Positions 30,835-41,640 of a stretch of DNA of 64,000 bases are shown here, one piece after another. Within the stretch, counting starts at the first letter, position 1. Every line of letters starts with the position of its first letter. A program made the translations under genes and the position numbers. The notes beneath the pieces are model-generated. The model was given only the letters and a program-made list of their open reading frames with translations. It was not told where the DNA came from and did not search any database. This stretch comes from Eutreptiella sp. 'Long Island Sound 2002'. Taxonomy: Eukaryota; Euglenozoa; Euglenophyceae; Eutreptiales; Eutreptiaceae. The stretch covers positions 54,905,355-54,969,354 of the forward strand of contig OZ038384.1 of the NCBI GenBank assembly GCA_964036045.1, given 5' to 3'.

Positions 30835-33800
30835 TTTTTTTTTTAAACTCGTGACCGAAGTTCCACCAAGTGTCCATTGAGAGTACACATAGCAGGTCAT
30901 GGGTCAGTGACAGGGCCGACTTTGGGTATGGGTTTGGTATGACCTACCCTCACCAAGACGGCTGCGGCGGGGTGGCGGGAGGAACGAGTCCTGCGCCTTG
31001 CCCCACCCCTGTCGCCCCGTTTGCACGGGTATGCGCGTCCTCCCGGACCTCTCGGGGTGTTACAATCCAGTCAAGACTATGACATCGCCCATGTCCTCCA
31101 GCGGGATTTCCATATCCTGGAGATCACTAGGAACCTCCGGCGCCTCTGTCCTCCGTTTCTTGTGTGTCTCGGGTGGGTTCTCGTCCCGCAAGCGCTTCAT
31201 GCGCTGTGCGGTGGCCCCCCGGATGTCCCATCGGGGGTCCGACAAAGTCGTCCGCCGTAAGGCCGTAAGGGTCACCGCGTGCACTTGGGACATATGCCGC
31301 CATTCGGATGCTTCTTCCGCTTGGATGCCGGTGGACAGCGAAACATGTGCCTGCTCCCAACACGAGGATGCCACGGCGAGCTTGCGCGACACCGTGGACC
31401 GCGCCTCGAGGAGTACAGCCGTTCGCCACTGGCGGAAGCGTAGTCGGCGAGAATCCGCCATCCAGGACAAGTGGTAGACCGCCTGTTGCGCTTCTACATA
31501 CCACCGCGTCGTATGTTCCTTGTAGAGGAAGTACGCTTGCCGGCACAAGTGCTCGTGGTGGTGTGCCAAGAAGAGGGACTTCTGTGTGACGGCTTGCCGG
31601 GCGAGTGCCTGCGCCACCTCTTCCAGGCAGAGTCGTGCGGCCTGCATTTGGGCGTGTAGCATGAGACGCCTGGCCTGTTCCAGGAAGGGTCCGGCATGAA
31701 TTTCACGAGACTCGCGCGGCGGTGAGGCCGGAGCCTGTGCCGGTGGCGGCGACGGTTCTCTGGGCCGTTTGCGCGGCGGTGCTACATGGTGGTGCCGGGC
31801 CATGGCCTCCAAGACCCACGTGTGCTCGGCAGTGGTGACCGCTTGTGTCAATTGCCACCGAAGTTCCTCCACCGTGGGCGCAGTATCTGTGAAACGTGGC
31901 TCTGATCGCGGCGGGATCGACGGTACGCCTCTCACGTGGTTCCAAATGTTGCGGGCCGTAGGTTTAGCTACCTGCGGCAGGGCCCCAGCAACAGGTGGGA
32001 CAATGTGCGTGGGCCGCTTGTTGCTGACGAAAGTTGGGGCGTGCTGCAGCTTGTCAACGACCCACGCCTGCAATCGCTGGAATACGTGGAAGTGCCATGT
32101 GGCAACTACCACCCTCCAGTGCGCCTGGACTGGAAGGAAGGATCGTTGAAGGGAGTGTGGGAACTGCAAGCGGGTGCACATGCGCAGTTCGTCTGCGGAC
32201 GCCGTTCGTCGCCACTTGGTTGCCTCCGGTTTCCATGTCTCCCATGCGTCGGTCCAAATGTCCCAAAACCGGGATTCGGAGGGGCATGACAAGAAGCACT
32301 CCTGCACTGCAAGGCCATGGCGCTGTCCACACCGTGGGCACAGCACCGGCCCGGTTTCCCAGGGTGCCCCATACCCCGGCAATCGCAGTGTCCCCCACAG
32401 CCATGGACCCCACTTATCTCGGTTGACCGCGCGCAAAGGCAGCCATGACGTCCAATGCGCCTCGTGTACCAGCTTCTGGGGGCGTGATTTGATGATCCAC
32501 TTACGGGCAGGGGACGGCATCACATGGCCGTTCAAGAGGATATCCGCGGGTGATGTGCTGCCCAGACCACGGCAAGGGTGCATGGTACTGCCCGCTCGGG
32601 CTGCGAGGTCGGCTAATTCGTTGCCAATCCTGTCCTGATAATCTTGCAAACTATGCGCCTTTTTAGGGTCCCGATGCCCACGTGCCCAACGTACTTGGAG
32701 TGCCTTGGTGGAGATAAGCTGGTACGCTGCGTCGTGCAAATCATAGTCGGACGATTGTGGGCTGGGTGGCTTGGAGACGCATCGAGCCGCAGCCCGGTTG
32801 TCAAGCACGATGGAGTCCCCCGGTTGGGCTAGGCACGCCGCGATCCATATGCCGTACATTTCTGCCCTATAAATTGTCTGCGGGCCCGGTACTCTCGCTT
32901 GGATGCGCATAGGTCCGTTGACCACCCCTGTGCCAGCACGCCCTTCCAACAGGCTGCCGTCACTGTACCACGTCGACCCCGTGGGTTGCCCCTGTTGGTG
33001 CCAGGCACGGCCTGACTGCTCAACGTTGGGCTGCACGGGACTAGTGCCGCTCTTGGGACGCAGGGATTGGAGGTACTGGTGGGGTACAAGCGACTCAAAC
33101 CTGCAATCGTCGGAGTCCTCATCATCGAAGAGTGACTCGAGGTCATCGTGGGCCCGTTTGGGTGCCTTTCGACCTATCGATTGGCCGGCGCGTGGGAGGC
33201 GCCCCATTTCCATACCAAAGGACAGCAGGATTTTGCGGTACTTCTCCACCATGTGTGGGAGATGACCTGAGTTGGTGCGCCTCGTCATAGACCTGTGTGG
33301 AACTCGCAAGGCCCGTTGGACTAGCTGAATAAGGGCGCATAAACCGGCCCAGGACGCACTGTGGAGGCCCAGTCCCCCTTCGGTGACGTCCGTGTAGAGG
33401 CGGTACTGCAGGTACTTTTCCACGCGGGGAGCCTGAAGGACAAACTCTTCGAAGGCGGTCTCCATGCGGTTGCCCCAACACACATCCCACATAAAGAGAC
33501 TCTTATACACCCACCTGGGGATGAGTACGGAATTGACGATTTGTGCCCGCTCAAAGCTTGTCAACGGGAGGATGGTGTATGCGGCTACCTGAGCTTGCAG
33601 GGCGGCGAAGAGCGCATCCCTAGCCTTGCCCCTATACCCTACACCGGCGATGGTGTGGCCCAAGTAGGTGAACATGGGATCCTTGAAGTCGAGGCGATGT
33701 TGTCCCCACCAGATGTGCTTCGCCTGCTGGGCACCCCCTGAGGTAGCACCCGAGGACCGTGGTCTGTGGAAGTGATACACTTCTGTCTTGTTAGGATTGA

Positions 33801-34243
33801 ACTGAATCCCAATCTGGGACCCCCAAGCGGAGAGGTCGGTGAGGAGTCGTTCCAATTCAGAATGATCTTTGACAATGATGGCAATATCGTCGACATAAAC
33901 GAATGTGTCCGGGTACTTGGCGATCAAACGCTTGATCAACAACTCATATACAATAGCGAACAAGAGCGGGGAGCAGGGGCATCCTTCTTTGACGCCCCGC
34001 GTGGGCTTGTAGTATATCCGTTCTCCTTGTATGTCCGTGTATGTGTCAGTATGTGCATAGATCGTGCGGAAGGCGTTCACATAGTTCGGCGGGAGCCCGG
34101 CATGGTTCAGGATGGAGAAAATGGCTTCATGGATTGTGGACGGGAAGGCTTTGGCAACATCCAACAAAACCACAAAAGGCTCCCGGCCCTCCATTTCGTG
34201 CTCGTGGAGGGAGTTGACTAAGTTTGCAGCTTGCTCAGTTGCT
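30835..34243 (-). mobile_element. 5'-truncated LINE with RNase H, perfect 17-bp TSD
   Basis: The insertion is bounded exactly by identical 17-bp duplications. On the minus strand it starts inside the reverse transcriptase frame (truncated 5' end) and ends, after a 225-bp 3' untranslated region, in ten A. Truncation, poly(A) and a 17-bp duplication are the signature of target-primed reverse transcription. Perfect duplications and an undamaged frame point to a recent event. Confidence 0.95.
31060..34242 (-). CDS. LINE ORF2 C-terminal part: RT, RNase H, zinc knuckle
   Basis: The frame is open from the truncation point to the stop, about 1060 codons with no lesion. Numbering from the first internal Met at 34194: the RT palm has LLDVAKAF (Asp12), RGVKEGCPCSPLLF (66-79) and the catalytic YVDD (100-103). 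A thumb-like region follows to about 300. RNase H has all four acidic residues: YSDGS (D412), AEMYG (E445), LDNRAAA (D465) and GNELADLAA (D529). A zinc knuckle CPRCGQRH...C...C follows (619-637). The remaining 400 residues are basic, Arg/Gln-rich and helical-looking, ending in an acidic tail; no domain is recognised there. The endonuclease and the RT fingers are missing because of the truncation, so the copy cannot act alone. It is unrelated in sequence to the GC-rich LINE family at 43-58 kb. Confidence 0.9.
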   Translation of the reverse strand, partial: ATEQAANLVNSLHEHEMEGREPFVVLLDVAKAFPSTIHEAIFSILNHAGLPPNYVNAFRTIYAHTDTYTDIQGERIYYKPTRGVKEGCPCSPLLFAIVYELLIKRLIAKYPDTFVYVDDIAIIVKDHSELERLLTDLSAWGSQIGIQFNPNKTEVYHFHRPRSSGATSGGAQQAKHIWWGQHRLDFKDPMFTYLGHTIAGVGYRGKARDALFAALQAQVAAYTILPLTSFERAQIVNSVLIPRWVYKSLFMWDVCWGNRMETAFEEFVLQAPRVEKYLQYRLYTDVTEGGLGLHSASWAGLCALIQLVQRALRVPHRSMTRRTNSGHLPHMVEKYRKILLSFGMEMGRLPRAGQSIGRKAPKRAHDDLESLFDDEDSDDCRFESLVPHQYLQSLRPKSGTSPVQPNVEQSGRAWHQQGQPTGSTWYSDGSLLEGRAGTGVVNGPMRIQARVPGPQTIYRAEMYGIWIAACLAQPGDSIVLDNRAAARCVSKPPSPQSSDYDLHDAAYQLISTKALQVRWARGHRDPKKAHSLQDYQDRIGNELADLAARAGSTMHPCRGLGSTSPADILLNGHVMPSPARKWIIKSRPQKLVHEAHWTSWLPLRAVNRDKWGPWLWGTLRLPGYGAPWETGPVLCPRCGQRHGLAVQECFLSCPSESRFWDIWTDAWETWKPEATKWRRTASADELRMCTRLQFPHSLQRSFLPVQAHWRVVVATWHFHVFQRLQAWVVDKLQHAPTFVSNKRPTHIVPPVAGALPQVAKPTARNIWNHVRGVPSIPPRSEPRFTDTAPTVEELRWQLTQAVTTAEHTWVLEAMARHHHVAPPRKRPREPSPPPAQAPASPPRESREIHAGPFLEQARRLMLHAQMQAARLCLEEVAQALARQAVTQKSLFLAHHHEHLCRQAYFLYKEHTTRWYVEAQQAVYHLSWMADSRRLRFRQWRTAVLLEARSTVSRKLAVASSCWEQAHVSLSTGIQAEEASEWRHMSQVHAVTLTALRRTTLSDPRWDIRGATAQRMKRLRDENPPETHKKRRTEAPEVPSDLQDMEIPLEDMGDVIVLTGL

Positions 34244-34260
34244 CAGAATATCGGGGATCA
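34244..34260 (+). repeat. Target-site duplication of the LINE, 5'-side copy
   Basis: CAGAATATCGGGGATCA, identical to 30818-30834. Confidence 0.95.
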
Positions 34261-34365
34261 AAGCCATTAAACCCCCCCCCCCCCCGTACAAGAACACGCA
34301 GTCAAAATAAGAACACGCACGCATGTTCTTATTATTTAGTCAAAAATAAGAACACGCAGCCGGCC

Positions 34366-34645
34366 CCGGGGTCCTAGGGTCCCAATTTCTGCACCTATCG
34401 GCCCCTGCTGACATACCAGGAATTTTTTTACCCTGATGCTTCCCACAGGTCCTAGGGTCCCAATTTCAGCACCTGTTGGCCTCTGCTGGCATGCCTGGGA
34501 TTTTTAAACTTTTTCCTGATGCTTCCCGCATGTGACAGGGTCCCAATTTCTGCATGGGCCAGCCCCTGCTGGCATACCAAGAATTTCTAATTTTTACCCT
34601 GTTGCTTCCCACAGGTCCCGGGGTCCCAATTTCAGCACGTGCCTG
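34366..34645 (+). repeat. 82-bp tandem repeat, about 3.3 copies
   Basis: Copies begin at GGTCCTAGGGTCCCAATTTC (34369), again at 34448, and in variant form near 34532 and 34613. Each contains GCCCCTGCTGGCATACC and ends CCTGATGCTTCCCACA. It lies inside the TIR element. Confidence 0.85.
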
Positions 34646-34792
34646 CACAAACAATGCACTGATACTGCCAGCATAGTCTGAGACATCCGTGGCCGCCTCA
34701 TAGCACTCATCCACAATGGCCTCATCCTCATCTCTGGCAGCCAAAACATCATTAAACCAAAAGGAGGGGTCATCAACATTCAACTCTGCCAT
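34630..34792 (-). other. Protein-like stretch inside the TIR element, possible captured exon
   Basis: From an ATG at 34792 the minus strand reads about 54 codons with acidic, globular composition (MAELNVDDPSFWFNDVLAA, then ECYEAATDVSDYAGSIS). It then runs into the tandem repeat. No family is recognised. TIR elements often pick up host exons, so a captured fragment is possible. Confidence 0.35.
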
Positions 34793-34912
34793 ATTTCTGC
34801 AAACAAAGGGCGCTGGGAACACTGCACACCAAGGTCTCAGAAATAAGAACACGCAAAAAATAAGAACACGCAAATAAATAAGAACACGCGCATGTTCTTG
34901 TACGGGGGGGGG

Positions 34913-35891
34913 GGGGTTTACACCGTGGGCAACTTATGCAGGTGTGGATATTTTTGCCCTTCCCCACCCTCAAATCCCCTTGGACCGGTTCCAGCAGGGC
35001 CACCGGCGGCCTATCAGGTCGCCCGGCTTAATTCATGCGTCCAGCACCACAGCTGCAGCCCAGTCATTGGACCTGCCGTCTTGGCCCCTCCTCCCCGTTC
35101 CGCAGCACCCAGAGGGAATTCATGTCTGAATTACCCGATGCCTCTCCCGAAATCCCGGACACACAACCTTCCAGTAAAATGACCGGATTTCCCAAGGAGT
35201 GCATACTTTCGATGCCTGCGCACTTGAGCCTATGAAGCCTGCACATGGGGTGTCAGTGCATTCCCAGTCCACATGCTCTGAAGCCCTGTGATATCGTGTT
35301 CGGCAAGTCAGCTCAACGCATTGTTGAGCGTCATGCTGCCCCTCCTCCAGGGCTTCGAAATGCATGAAACCCCTGCCGTTTCGGGCCCCGACCAATGGAC
35401 ATGGACTGGCTCACAATGGCCACTAGCGGCAGATTGAGAATGCGATATTGTGGGTACGTTGGTCTGCCAGTGCAAAGTCCATCTTAGCACCAACCGTGAA
35501 CAACCGCCAGCCCACGGAGCCTGATGCCTGATGAGCCTGCCCTGACTATGGTGAATGCCTGTATCGTTTGCCAGAAGGCTGAAAATACAAGGGCTGATGC
35601 TGTGAAGGGCCGTGGGAACCAGCATTTGGCTTCGTTGCAGCGAAAATTAGGCATACGACGGTGGTCGTGCACGGACGGTACCCACACACATATATAAAGC
35701 AAAACGAAACTCTCCAAATGTCCATGTCCAAGTGAGGCTGCCGCGACATGGCCAGGCCAAATACAACGGTGGGGCCTTTCATGCGGCAAACGCACACACG
35801 CTCGCATGGACGCATCAACACTCGCACCCACCTTCGCAATTCTGCCCTTTGTCGAGCAGTACCCAGGAAATACATTTCTCACCAGTGAGGC
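34913..35891 (+). other. Gene-free stretch
   Basis: I see no recognisable gene or repeat. The last part should be the 3' flank of the minus-strand exon ending at 35892. A TATATAAAG sequence at 35691-35699 on the plus strand is TATA-like, but no gene start follows it. Confidence 0.35.
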
Positions 35892-36042
35892 CTAGCAGTT
35901 ACCCTCTATGAAGCTAGTGATGACATAGAAGAGGGTCCACGCAAACACCATTACATGCAAGCCTGCCTGCCAGTGCTCGGGAGTGTAGACTGCGATGGCC
36001 GCACCCCAGATTGTGAGCACGCTGCCGGTGTACTGAGGATGC
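35892..36042 (-). CDS. Last exon of PEMT-like phospholipid N-methyltransferase
   Basis: A pyrimidine-rich acceptor (TTGTTCCTCAG) on the minus strand opens an exon of 151 bases. It reads HPQYTGSVLTIWGAAIAV, YTPEHWQAG, VFAWTLFYVITSFIEGNC and stop. The 'R/H-P-x-Y-x-G' motif, the two hydrophobic segments and the terminal Glu fit the C terminus of phosphatidylethanolamine/phospholipid N-methyltransferases (PEMT/PLMT). These are small membrane enzymes that use S-adenosylmethionine to convert phosphatidyl-monomethylethanolamine towards phosphatidylcholine. The first codon is split by the intron. Upstream exons should lie at higher coordinates but were not found before the LINE debris at 36434, so the intron is long or the gene is broken. 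Confidence 0.55.
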
Positions 36043-36433
36043 CTGAGGAACAAGACGGAAGGTTTGGTGAGACGGTGTGGCTGCAGTCCGGGGTGGACAG
36101 GGGCTCGGGAGAAATATTCGGATGGCTATGGGAATCGGGATGGGGCCAGGGATGGGGTTGTGGTTCCCAACTCAATCAAGGGAGTAACTGACACAGACAC
36201 TTTCATTGCCACCCGTAAACCCCAGGTCCCTGCATTGCGTTCTGTTGCTGACCCATCCCAACCCTCAGCTAGAACTCCATCGCTGCAGGGTACTGCAGCT
36301 TAGTTCTTCACAGCCCCGTGGCAGACACGTGTCAGTGGCTGGGATCTAAGTGGCGTCTCCGGCAAAATAGAAATTGGCAAATTGGCAAAAAAAAACATAA
36401 TCTGTAGTCCAATCAGTACATGTTGACAAGGCA

Positions 36434-36573
36434 ATGCAGCCGGACAGGCTGCGACGCATTGACCGCATTCACGTGTCAAGTCACCTGACGCTGGCCATTG
36501 CTACTGCGTTCACTGTCTTCTTGGCCATGGCTGACCATAAAGCAGTAGTGTGTGAATTGTCACCGCCCACGTT
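36434..36573 (+). pseudogene. LINE endonuclease C-terminal fragment
   Basis: The frame reads RRIDRIHVSSHLTLA then VFLAMADHKAVVCELSPP. This is the end of an APE-type endonuclease (RIDRI-V-S and the (S/A)DH-x-x-V catalytic His motif). Nothing else of the element is recognisable around it, so this is a scrap. Confidence 0.6.
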
Positions 36574-37330
36574 CTGCCACCAACTATTATTTACCAAGAT
36601 CACAGCCCACAAACGTGGTTGGTGTTCGGGGCACCCTTTAGGATACCTGTGGGTGTGTGCACGCGCGCTCGCGCGTGTGTGTGTGCAGGGAGTTACTGAT
36701 GCAGTATTTTTGTTCCCCAGTCATTGCCATGCCGCTCATGTAGCTCATTGGGTTTTTCAAGGCTTGCACCACTGGTTCGAGCTGCCGGTGGTGGTGGGTT
36801 TGGCAAACCTTCCCCACTTCCGCCCGTCACTTGCGCTCCTAGTTGGTGGCGCCCCGCATGGTGCTACATCTTACATACAATACAATCTCTAATGACAATT
36901 GTTGCCCAACTACGTTATGCACGGATAATCTTTGCACGCACAATAAAGCAGAAGTACTACTACTAGACAACCAATTAGCGACACCACAATATGTCGCTGG
37001 AGCCTTGGCGTTTTTCTTCGACATTTCGTCAATATCCTAAAAGTGGATGAGATTGCGTTTGACGAAAACTGGATGAGATTGAGATGGGGAAGAAACATTA
37101 TCACCCATCAAGAAATACTATCATGAAATGCTATCAACTAGCATTTCTTTGGGACGAAATGCTATCTGCCACTAGGGTCGCTGACAGCGTTTCTTCATTG
37201 AGAAAATGTGAGATAGATAGCGGATATTGGTTGTGAAATGCTATCCATCCAACCCCCCGATCACGGGTGGGCCATCTCCTCGCTTTTAGACGCAACCCCC
37301 CCCCCCCCAGTAGAAGTGGGCTGAAGGCCC
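36574..37330 (+). other. Gene-free stretch with short repeats
   Basis: A GT/GC alternating run lies at 36653-36688. The decamer AAATGCTATC and its inverse recur at 37112-37250. A poly-C run lies at 37300-37311. No gene is seen. Confidence 0.45.
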
Positions 37331-37557
37331 CTGGGGTTTTGGTTTTGGTTTTGGCTGGCACCCGGCCCGTGGTCTCAAGCGCCACACTGTCTGTGCATGC
37401 CCGACCTAAGGCATCGGAATGCGGAGTGTACCGTCAGTGCTTGTCGCGCTCGTCCCCGTGCATCATCGTTGGATCTGCCCGCGCCGTGTGCTGTGTACCC
37501 GGACCACCGGCCCTCCGCACCGCCTGCTCCGGCGTTCTCGCTGGGTCATGGACCCGC

Positions 37558-38503
37558 TCACCTATCATGGGCGAAGAACCGTACTATGGAGGCCCACTGA
37601 CGGAACTCCACCACCTGCAATGCCGCCGGCACGTGCACATGGTCTGCTGGGACTGCTGCCCAGTCGTGCGTGCCTTCTCCTTCCTCAGCTATACACGTGC
37701 GTGACCGGGGGACTCCGCCGATGATGCGCAGGGTCAGCCCCCCATGCAGTCTCCATGGCGGAAGCAGCGCCTGCAGCGCTCTTCTCCATTTGGCCCTGTG
37801 GCACGGGCATCGGTACTGCGTCGTGACTTCTTCGTGCCTTTCGCATTGAGGGCATGCCTCTAGACGCGGGTGCCACATCCCCAGGTGCAGCAGCACGAGC
37901 ACTATGCCCGTCACTGGGGAGTCACGGAGGAGCTATTACATCCGGGGATGGAGGGCCCGTGGCGGTCTCCATTTGCTCGGTGCATGAATGCGCCATTCCA
38001 TGTTTGCCGAGCCCTGCGCCATGGGGCGCGCCCCGTACGTCACCGACAGTGGCAGAGGCACCGCCAGTCGCTGTCCTTTGGCACTCCTGTCGACTGCCTC
38101 TGTGGCCTGCGCGTCTGCCAGGATGTTGCCCATCTTCCGGACGTCGTTGTGGCTAGTTAGTGCCGATACCTCTTGGTGGGATTTCACCCACCAGTGCGAT
38201 GCCGCGGCCTCACCGACCGACCACTGCAGGGGATGCTTCTGCTACTCCGGTGGTTTCTCTGCTAATGCCACTGCTGCTTGTGCGTCGTACGCTTGCGTTT
38301 ATCGTCCGAGCCCCTAGGTCTCAGAGGCGCCCTACGACATACCACCCTAGCACCACACCCAGTAGCTCGGCCGTGGTGTGATCTACCCACGTCTCCAGGG
38401 GCATTGCTGCCCCCCACCACTCGTCGCTGCCCCGGATCACCAGACCCACGCCGCACCCTCTCTCCTCGTCGGAGTCCTGGCGGGCACCGGCGTCCGTGTA
38501 CAC
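37558..38503 (-). pseudogene. RNase H and Cys-rich tail of the decayed LINE
   Basis: RNase H begins MYTDAGARQDSDEERGCGVG (first catalytic Asp) and has TTAELLGVVLG (catalytic Glu), both at 38503-38330. The rest is split between frames. A CPQCERHEEV...CPCH segment near 37830-37860 is a likely zinc knuckle. Confidence 0.65.
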
Positions 38504-38510
38504 CGCAACG

Positions 38511-39900
38511 TCAGCCCCCGGGACCGTGCTGGCTCACGTGTCCCACGGGAGCTGTAGCGTCGGTCTTCCTTCTCGCTGGCGGAGTTCCGCTGTCATGTCT
38601 ACTATCTCCCAGTCTATCTCTCTGAGCGCTCTCCGCACCACACTTTCCGTCCCTGCGGCTCCGTGGTGGTACCACCGGGCTGTGAACCACGCCGACAGTG
38701 CCCGCCGCGTCGTGTTCATGACCCGTAGCTGCTGCTGCACTGCAACCCTGTACATCGCTGTCCGTGGATGGCGTACTTGGAACACGAGCCACAGGATCTG
38801 CCAGAGCGTGCTGGAGTCCAGCTTGAAATGTACCAAGATCTTCCTCCTCCACACTCTCCCCATTGGGGGCGGCCAGTCGATACACGTCCTTTTCCGACGG
38901 AAAAGCCCCTCGCGTCCTGGCTAAAACCTGTGCCAGCACCTGTTCCGTGAACACCCTCGCGACGTCTCTCACTGCCGCCAGGTGGATGGTCGTTGTCGCC
39001 CACTCTGCCACGGCCCCTCGGACCCGGCGCTTCAACCCTGTCCCGGCTGCCTCGCTGAGGACCTGGCTGCCCAGCAGCCACATGCCGCGGCGTTTGTCCC
39101 TCCTCTAGGCTTTGCCGTACTCTGCGTGCCGGATAGCTTTTGTGGCCCCCGCCTGGCCGCTCCACGTAATGTACAAGTACTCCTCCTTAGACGGGACATG
39201 TCGTACTCTAAACTTCGGTGCCACCGCGTCTTGCTGGCTGAGCATCGCCACTAGCATTTCTTCGGTCGCTGCCGGCACTACTGCGTCATCCGAGTACCGC
39301 TCTGTGTCGAATGCTAGTTCCCCTCCGTCGTTCCACACACTCCGGATGCCGGTGTGTCCCGGCCCCACTGCCTGCATGTACCGTATTTCTTGGTACAGGT
39401 ATACCCTGGGCCCCAGGGGCGACCCCTGGAAGACTCCCACTCGGAACCGTCAGGCTCTGGCGGTGCCCGCTGCTGTCACTGAGACTATCTGGGCCCACTG
39501 CACGTAACGCTGATACCAGCGCGCTTTGGGCGGGTCCACCCCTGCCTCCTGCAGGAGGTGCGCCACTCCTGCCAAGTTCACGGTGCCGTATGTGTTGCTG
39601 CGGTCCCGCTTGTACAGAACCACGCTGCTACTCTATTCTCGCGAGTGGTCGAGCAGCATTGTCAGTATGCGGGCTACATCCCCCGCCAACCTCCCTCTGT
39701 GGTATGCCCACGGCCTGTCGCTGACGTACTGCTTTGGGCTATGATCATGATTGCCACCAGCTTCGCTAGTTCTTCGTCCATTGCTATGGGCCGTGTGTCT
39801 TCTTCTGTCCGTACCACTGGGCGTTTGCGGATGGGCCATGTAGTACAAACCTGAGTACGGGCTCGATATACCCGAGAGCCCCTGTCTTGCTCGTTGCCGC
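38511..39900 (-). pseudogene. Reverse transcriptase of the decayed LINE
   Basis: Motifs in three frames on the minus strand are TRPIAMDEELAKLV (about 39780-39820), GVFQGSPLGPR (39437-39405) and the catalytic YSDD in ERYSDDAVVPA (about 39300). Downstream the thumb region is readable to 38511. The catalytic box has Ser where many LINEs have Ala, Val or Met. Confidence 0.7.
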
Positions 39901-40540
39901 TCTCAGGGTCCTCAGGGGCAGCCCCGTGAGCTATTTAATTGCCGCCGTTAGCATGCTTGACTTGCCCGGGGCCCGTGGCTCTTGCGACTGGACTACCCTG
40001 AGCCACGCCTCCATCGGGAAGTCTAGGTCGGTGTGCCGTGCCCCTGGGTCCGGGAACACGCTTGCCGGTCCTCCTTGCTTCCTCTCCATGTGTCGGGCAA
40101 ATTCCCGCATCATGGCCGCCCCCATCAGCGGAGCTCCTGTCGCGTCGTTCAATGTTGCAATGGGGGAGAAGACGTTGCCGCGTCGCCGCCGTACCATCCC
40201 ACGCGCGGAAGGGAGGTCATGTGGCCCCCTATCCAGGAACACGTGTTGCTGCTCCTGGACACCCGCCCGCGCCTGCCATCTCCGCTTGCGCGCCATCAGC
40301 TCGCCCCACTCCTGCGCTTCTACTTGTGCCCCTGTGCGGCAAGCTTGGGGCCCTACCGCTCTCACCAGCATCTCCATGGTAGCCTCCGACCATGCCTGGA
40401 CCGGCAACACCGGGTCTGGCTCGTACCGTTGAGCCCACCGGTCCAGCTCTTCGCAGAATTGTTGCCATTGCTCCGCTGTGACGTGCTTGTGTCGCGTCTG
40501 GGCCGGCCGCGGCTGGGCCCCCTTCGGGGGCATCTAGTAC

Positions 40541-41180
40541 GTGCCTTTGATCTGTACTTCCGCTAGGACCATGCGGTGGTCTGTCCACACCGGGATGCGC
40601 CTAAGGACCTTCACTTGGGCCACTCGCATGTCAGTCGAGGTAAAGATGAAGTCAATCATGGATCTCTTGTGGGCGTGCGCTCGTGCTCCCCTCCACGTCC
40701 ACGTCCACCCGGTGGGGTATGCCGTGTATCCCCGAGCTCTGAGCCTGTCTTAGTACGTCGGGCGCTGCAATGCGTCTTTGTTGAAGTCGCCTAGCAGCAC
40801 CAGGGGTTCGGGGTACCACTGCAATACACCCTGGAGCCCGTCCAGGCCCTCTCTTTCTGGCTTGTCAGGGGTGGCGTACACCACCCCAACCCGGACGAGG
40901 TCCTTCTCGCGGTATCTCACCGTTAGGACGAACACGTCTTCAGTCACGGCCTCGGGCTCCGCCGAGATCTGGCTTCCCGTGTGGACGAAAGGGCTTTCCC
41001 GTTTGCTTTGTTCGCCCCCGATTCCCATAGATCGTAGTCCTCACCCTCCACTCTGCCCTGGGTCCAAGATGGGGTTTCCGTGAGCGCCAGTTCATCCACT
41101 TTGTGTCTGAGGGCGGTTGCTAGGACATCCGTCTTCTTCCGTTGGTAGCCGCGTACATTCAAGGTCGCTACCCGTAATAC
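40541..41180 (-). pseudogene. APE-type endonuclease of the decayed LINE
   Basis: The minus strand reads LRVATLNVRGYQRKKTDVLA and VDELALTETPS (N-terminal catalytic Asn and Glu, about 41175-41070), LVLLGDFNKDA (about 40800) and, in another frame, SMIDFIFTS and WTDHRMVLAEVQ (40690-40560). These are the Asn, Glu, GDFN and DH motifs of the exonuclease-endonuclease-phosphatase fold that nicks target DNA. Confidence 0.75.
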
Positions 41181-41640
41181 AAAGGTGGTCGGGTCCTTAA
41201 CCGTGGCTTCACGCCCTTGGTCACTGTCACTGCTCCAGCCTCCGTCCGAGGTGGCATCACCGGCACTGCCATCCGACTCACTGTGGTCGTCAGCTGGCAG
41301 GCCCTCTTCCGAGCTGTTCCCATCTGCTGGGACTGGCACTTGGGCATACTCGGCCGTGTCTCCCCATCGGCGCCCTTCCCCTGCCGTCATGACGAGAAGG
41401 GTCCTCACTCGCGTCTCCACCCGCCCCCTCCACTTGACCGCCGTCGCCGCCGGCAGCCTCACGGCCGGCACATGGCTTGCTAAGGTCAGTGCTGTTGCTC
41501 TGGGGAGGTGTACTGCAGTACCGACCGCATGGAGCACTGCCGATCCGCCCAGCGGGAGCCACTCACGAAGACCTCTCGGTCATCGCCGAACACTTCTCCT
41601 TGTACCTGGCTCACTGGTGGCTAAGTGGAAATGTGAAGTT

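Larger units (their letters stand above)
34271..34912 (+). mobile_element. TIR element with poly-C/G ends and TA duplication
   Basis: The left end AAC(12 or more)GTACAAGAACA.GC and the right end GC.TGTTCTTGTACG(n)TT are inverse to each other, and TA flanks both sides (…TTA / TAC…). Subterminal AATAAGAACACGCA motifs are repeated near both ends (34305-34350, 34843-34885). It is about 640 bp long, with no transposase, hence non-autonomous. Inside are an 82-bp tandem repeat and a short protein-like stretch. Confidence 0.75.
37331..41640 (-). mobile_element. Decayed LINE: endonuclease, RT, RNase H, zinc knuckle
   Basis: Reading the minus strand from 41640 down, the order is endonuclease, a linker, RT, RNase H and a Cys-rich knuckle. 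This is the order of an APE-type LINE with RNase H. The 3' end is probably marked by a CAAAAC-type short repeat (minus; GTTTTG units at 37337-37356). Numerous frame changes make it inactive. It is a different family from both the 31-34 kb LINE and the 43-58 kb LINEs. Confidence 0.8.
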
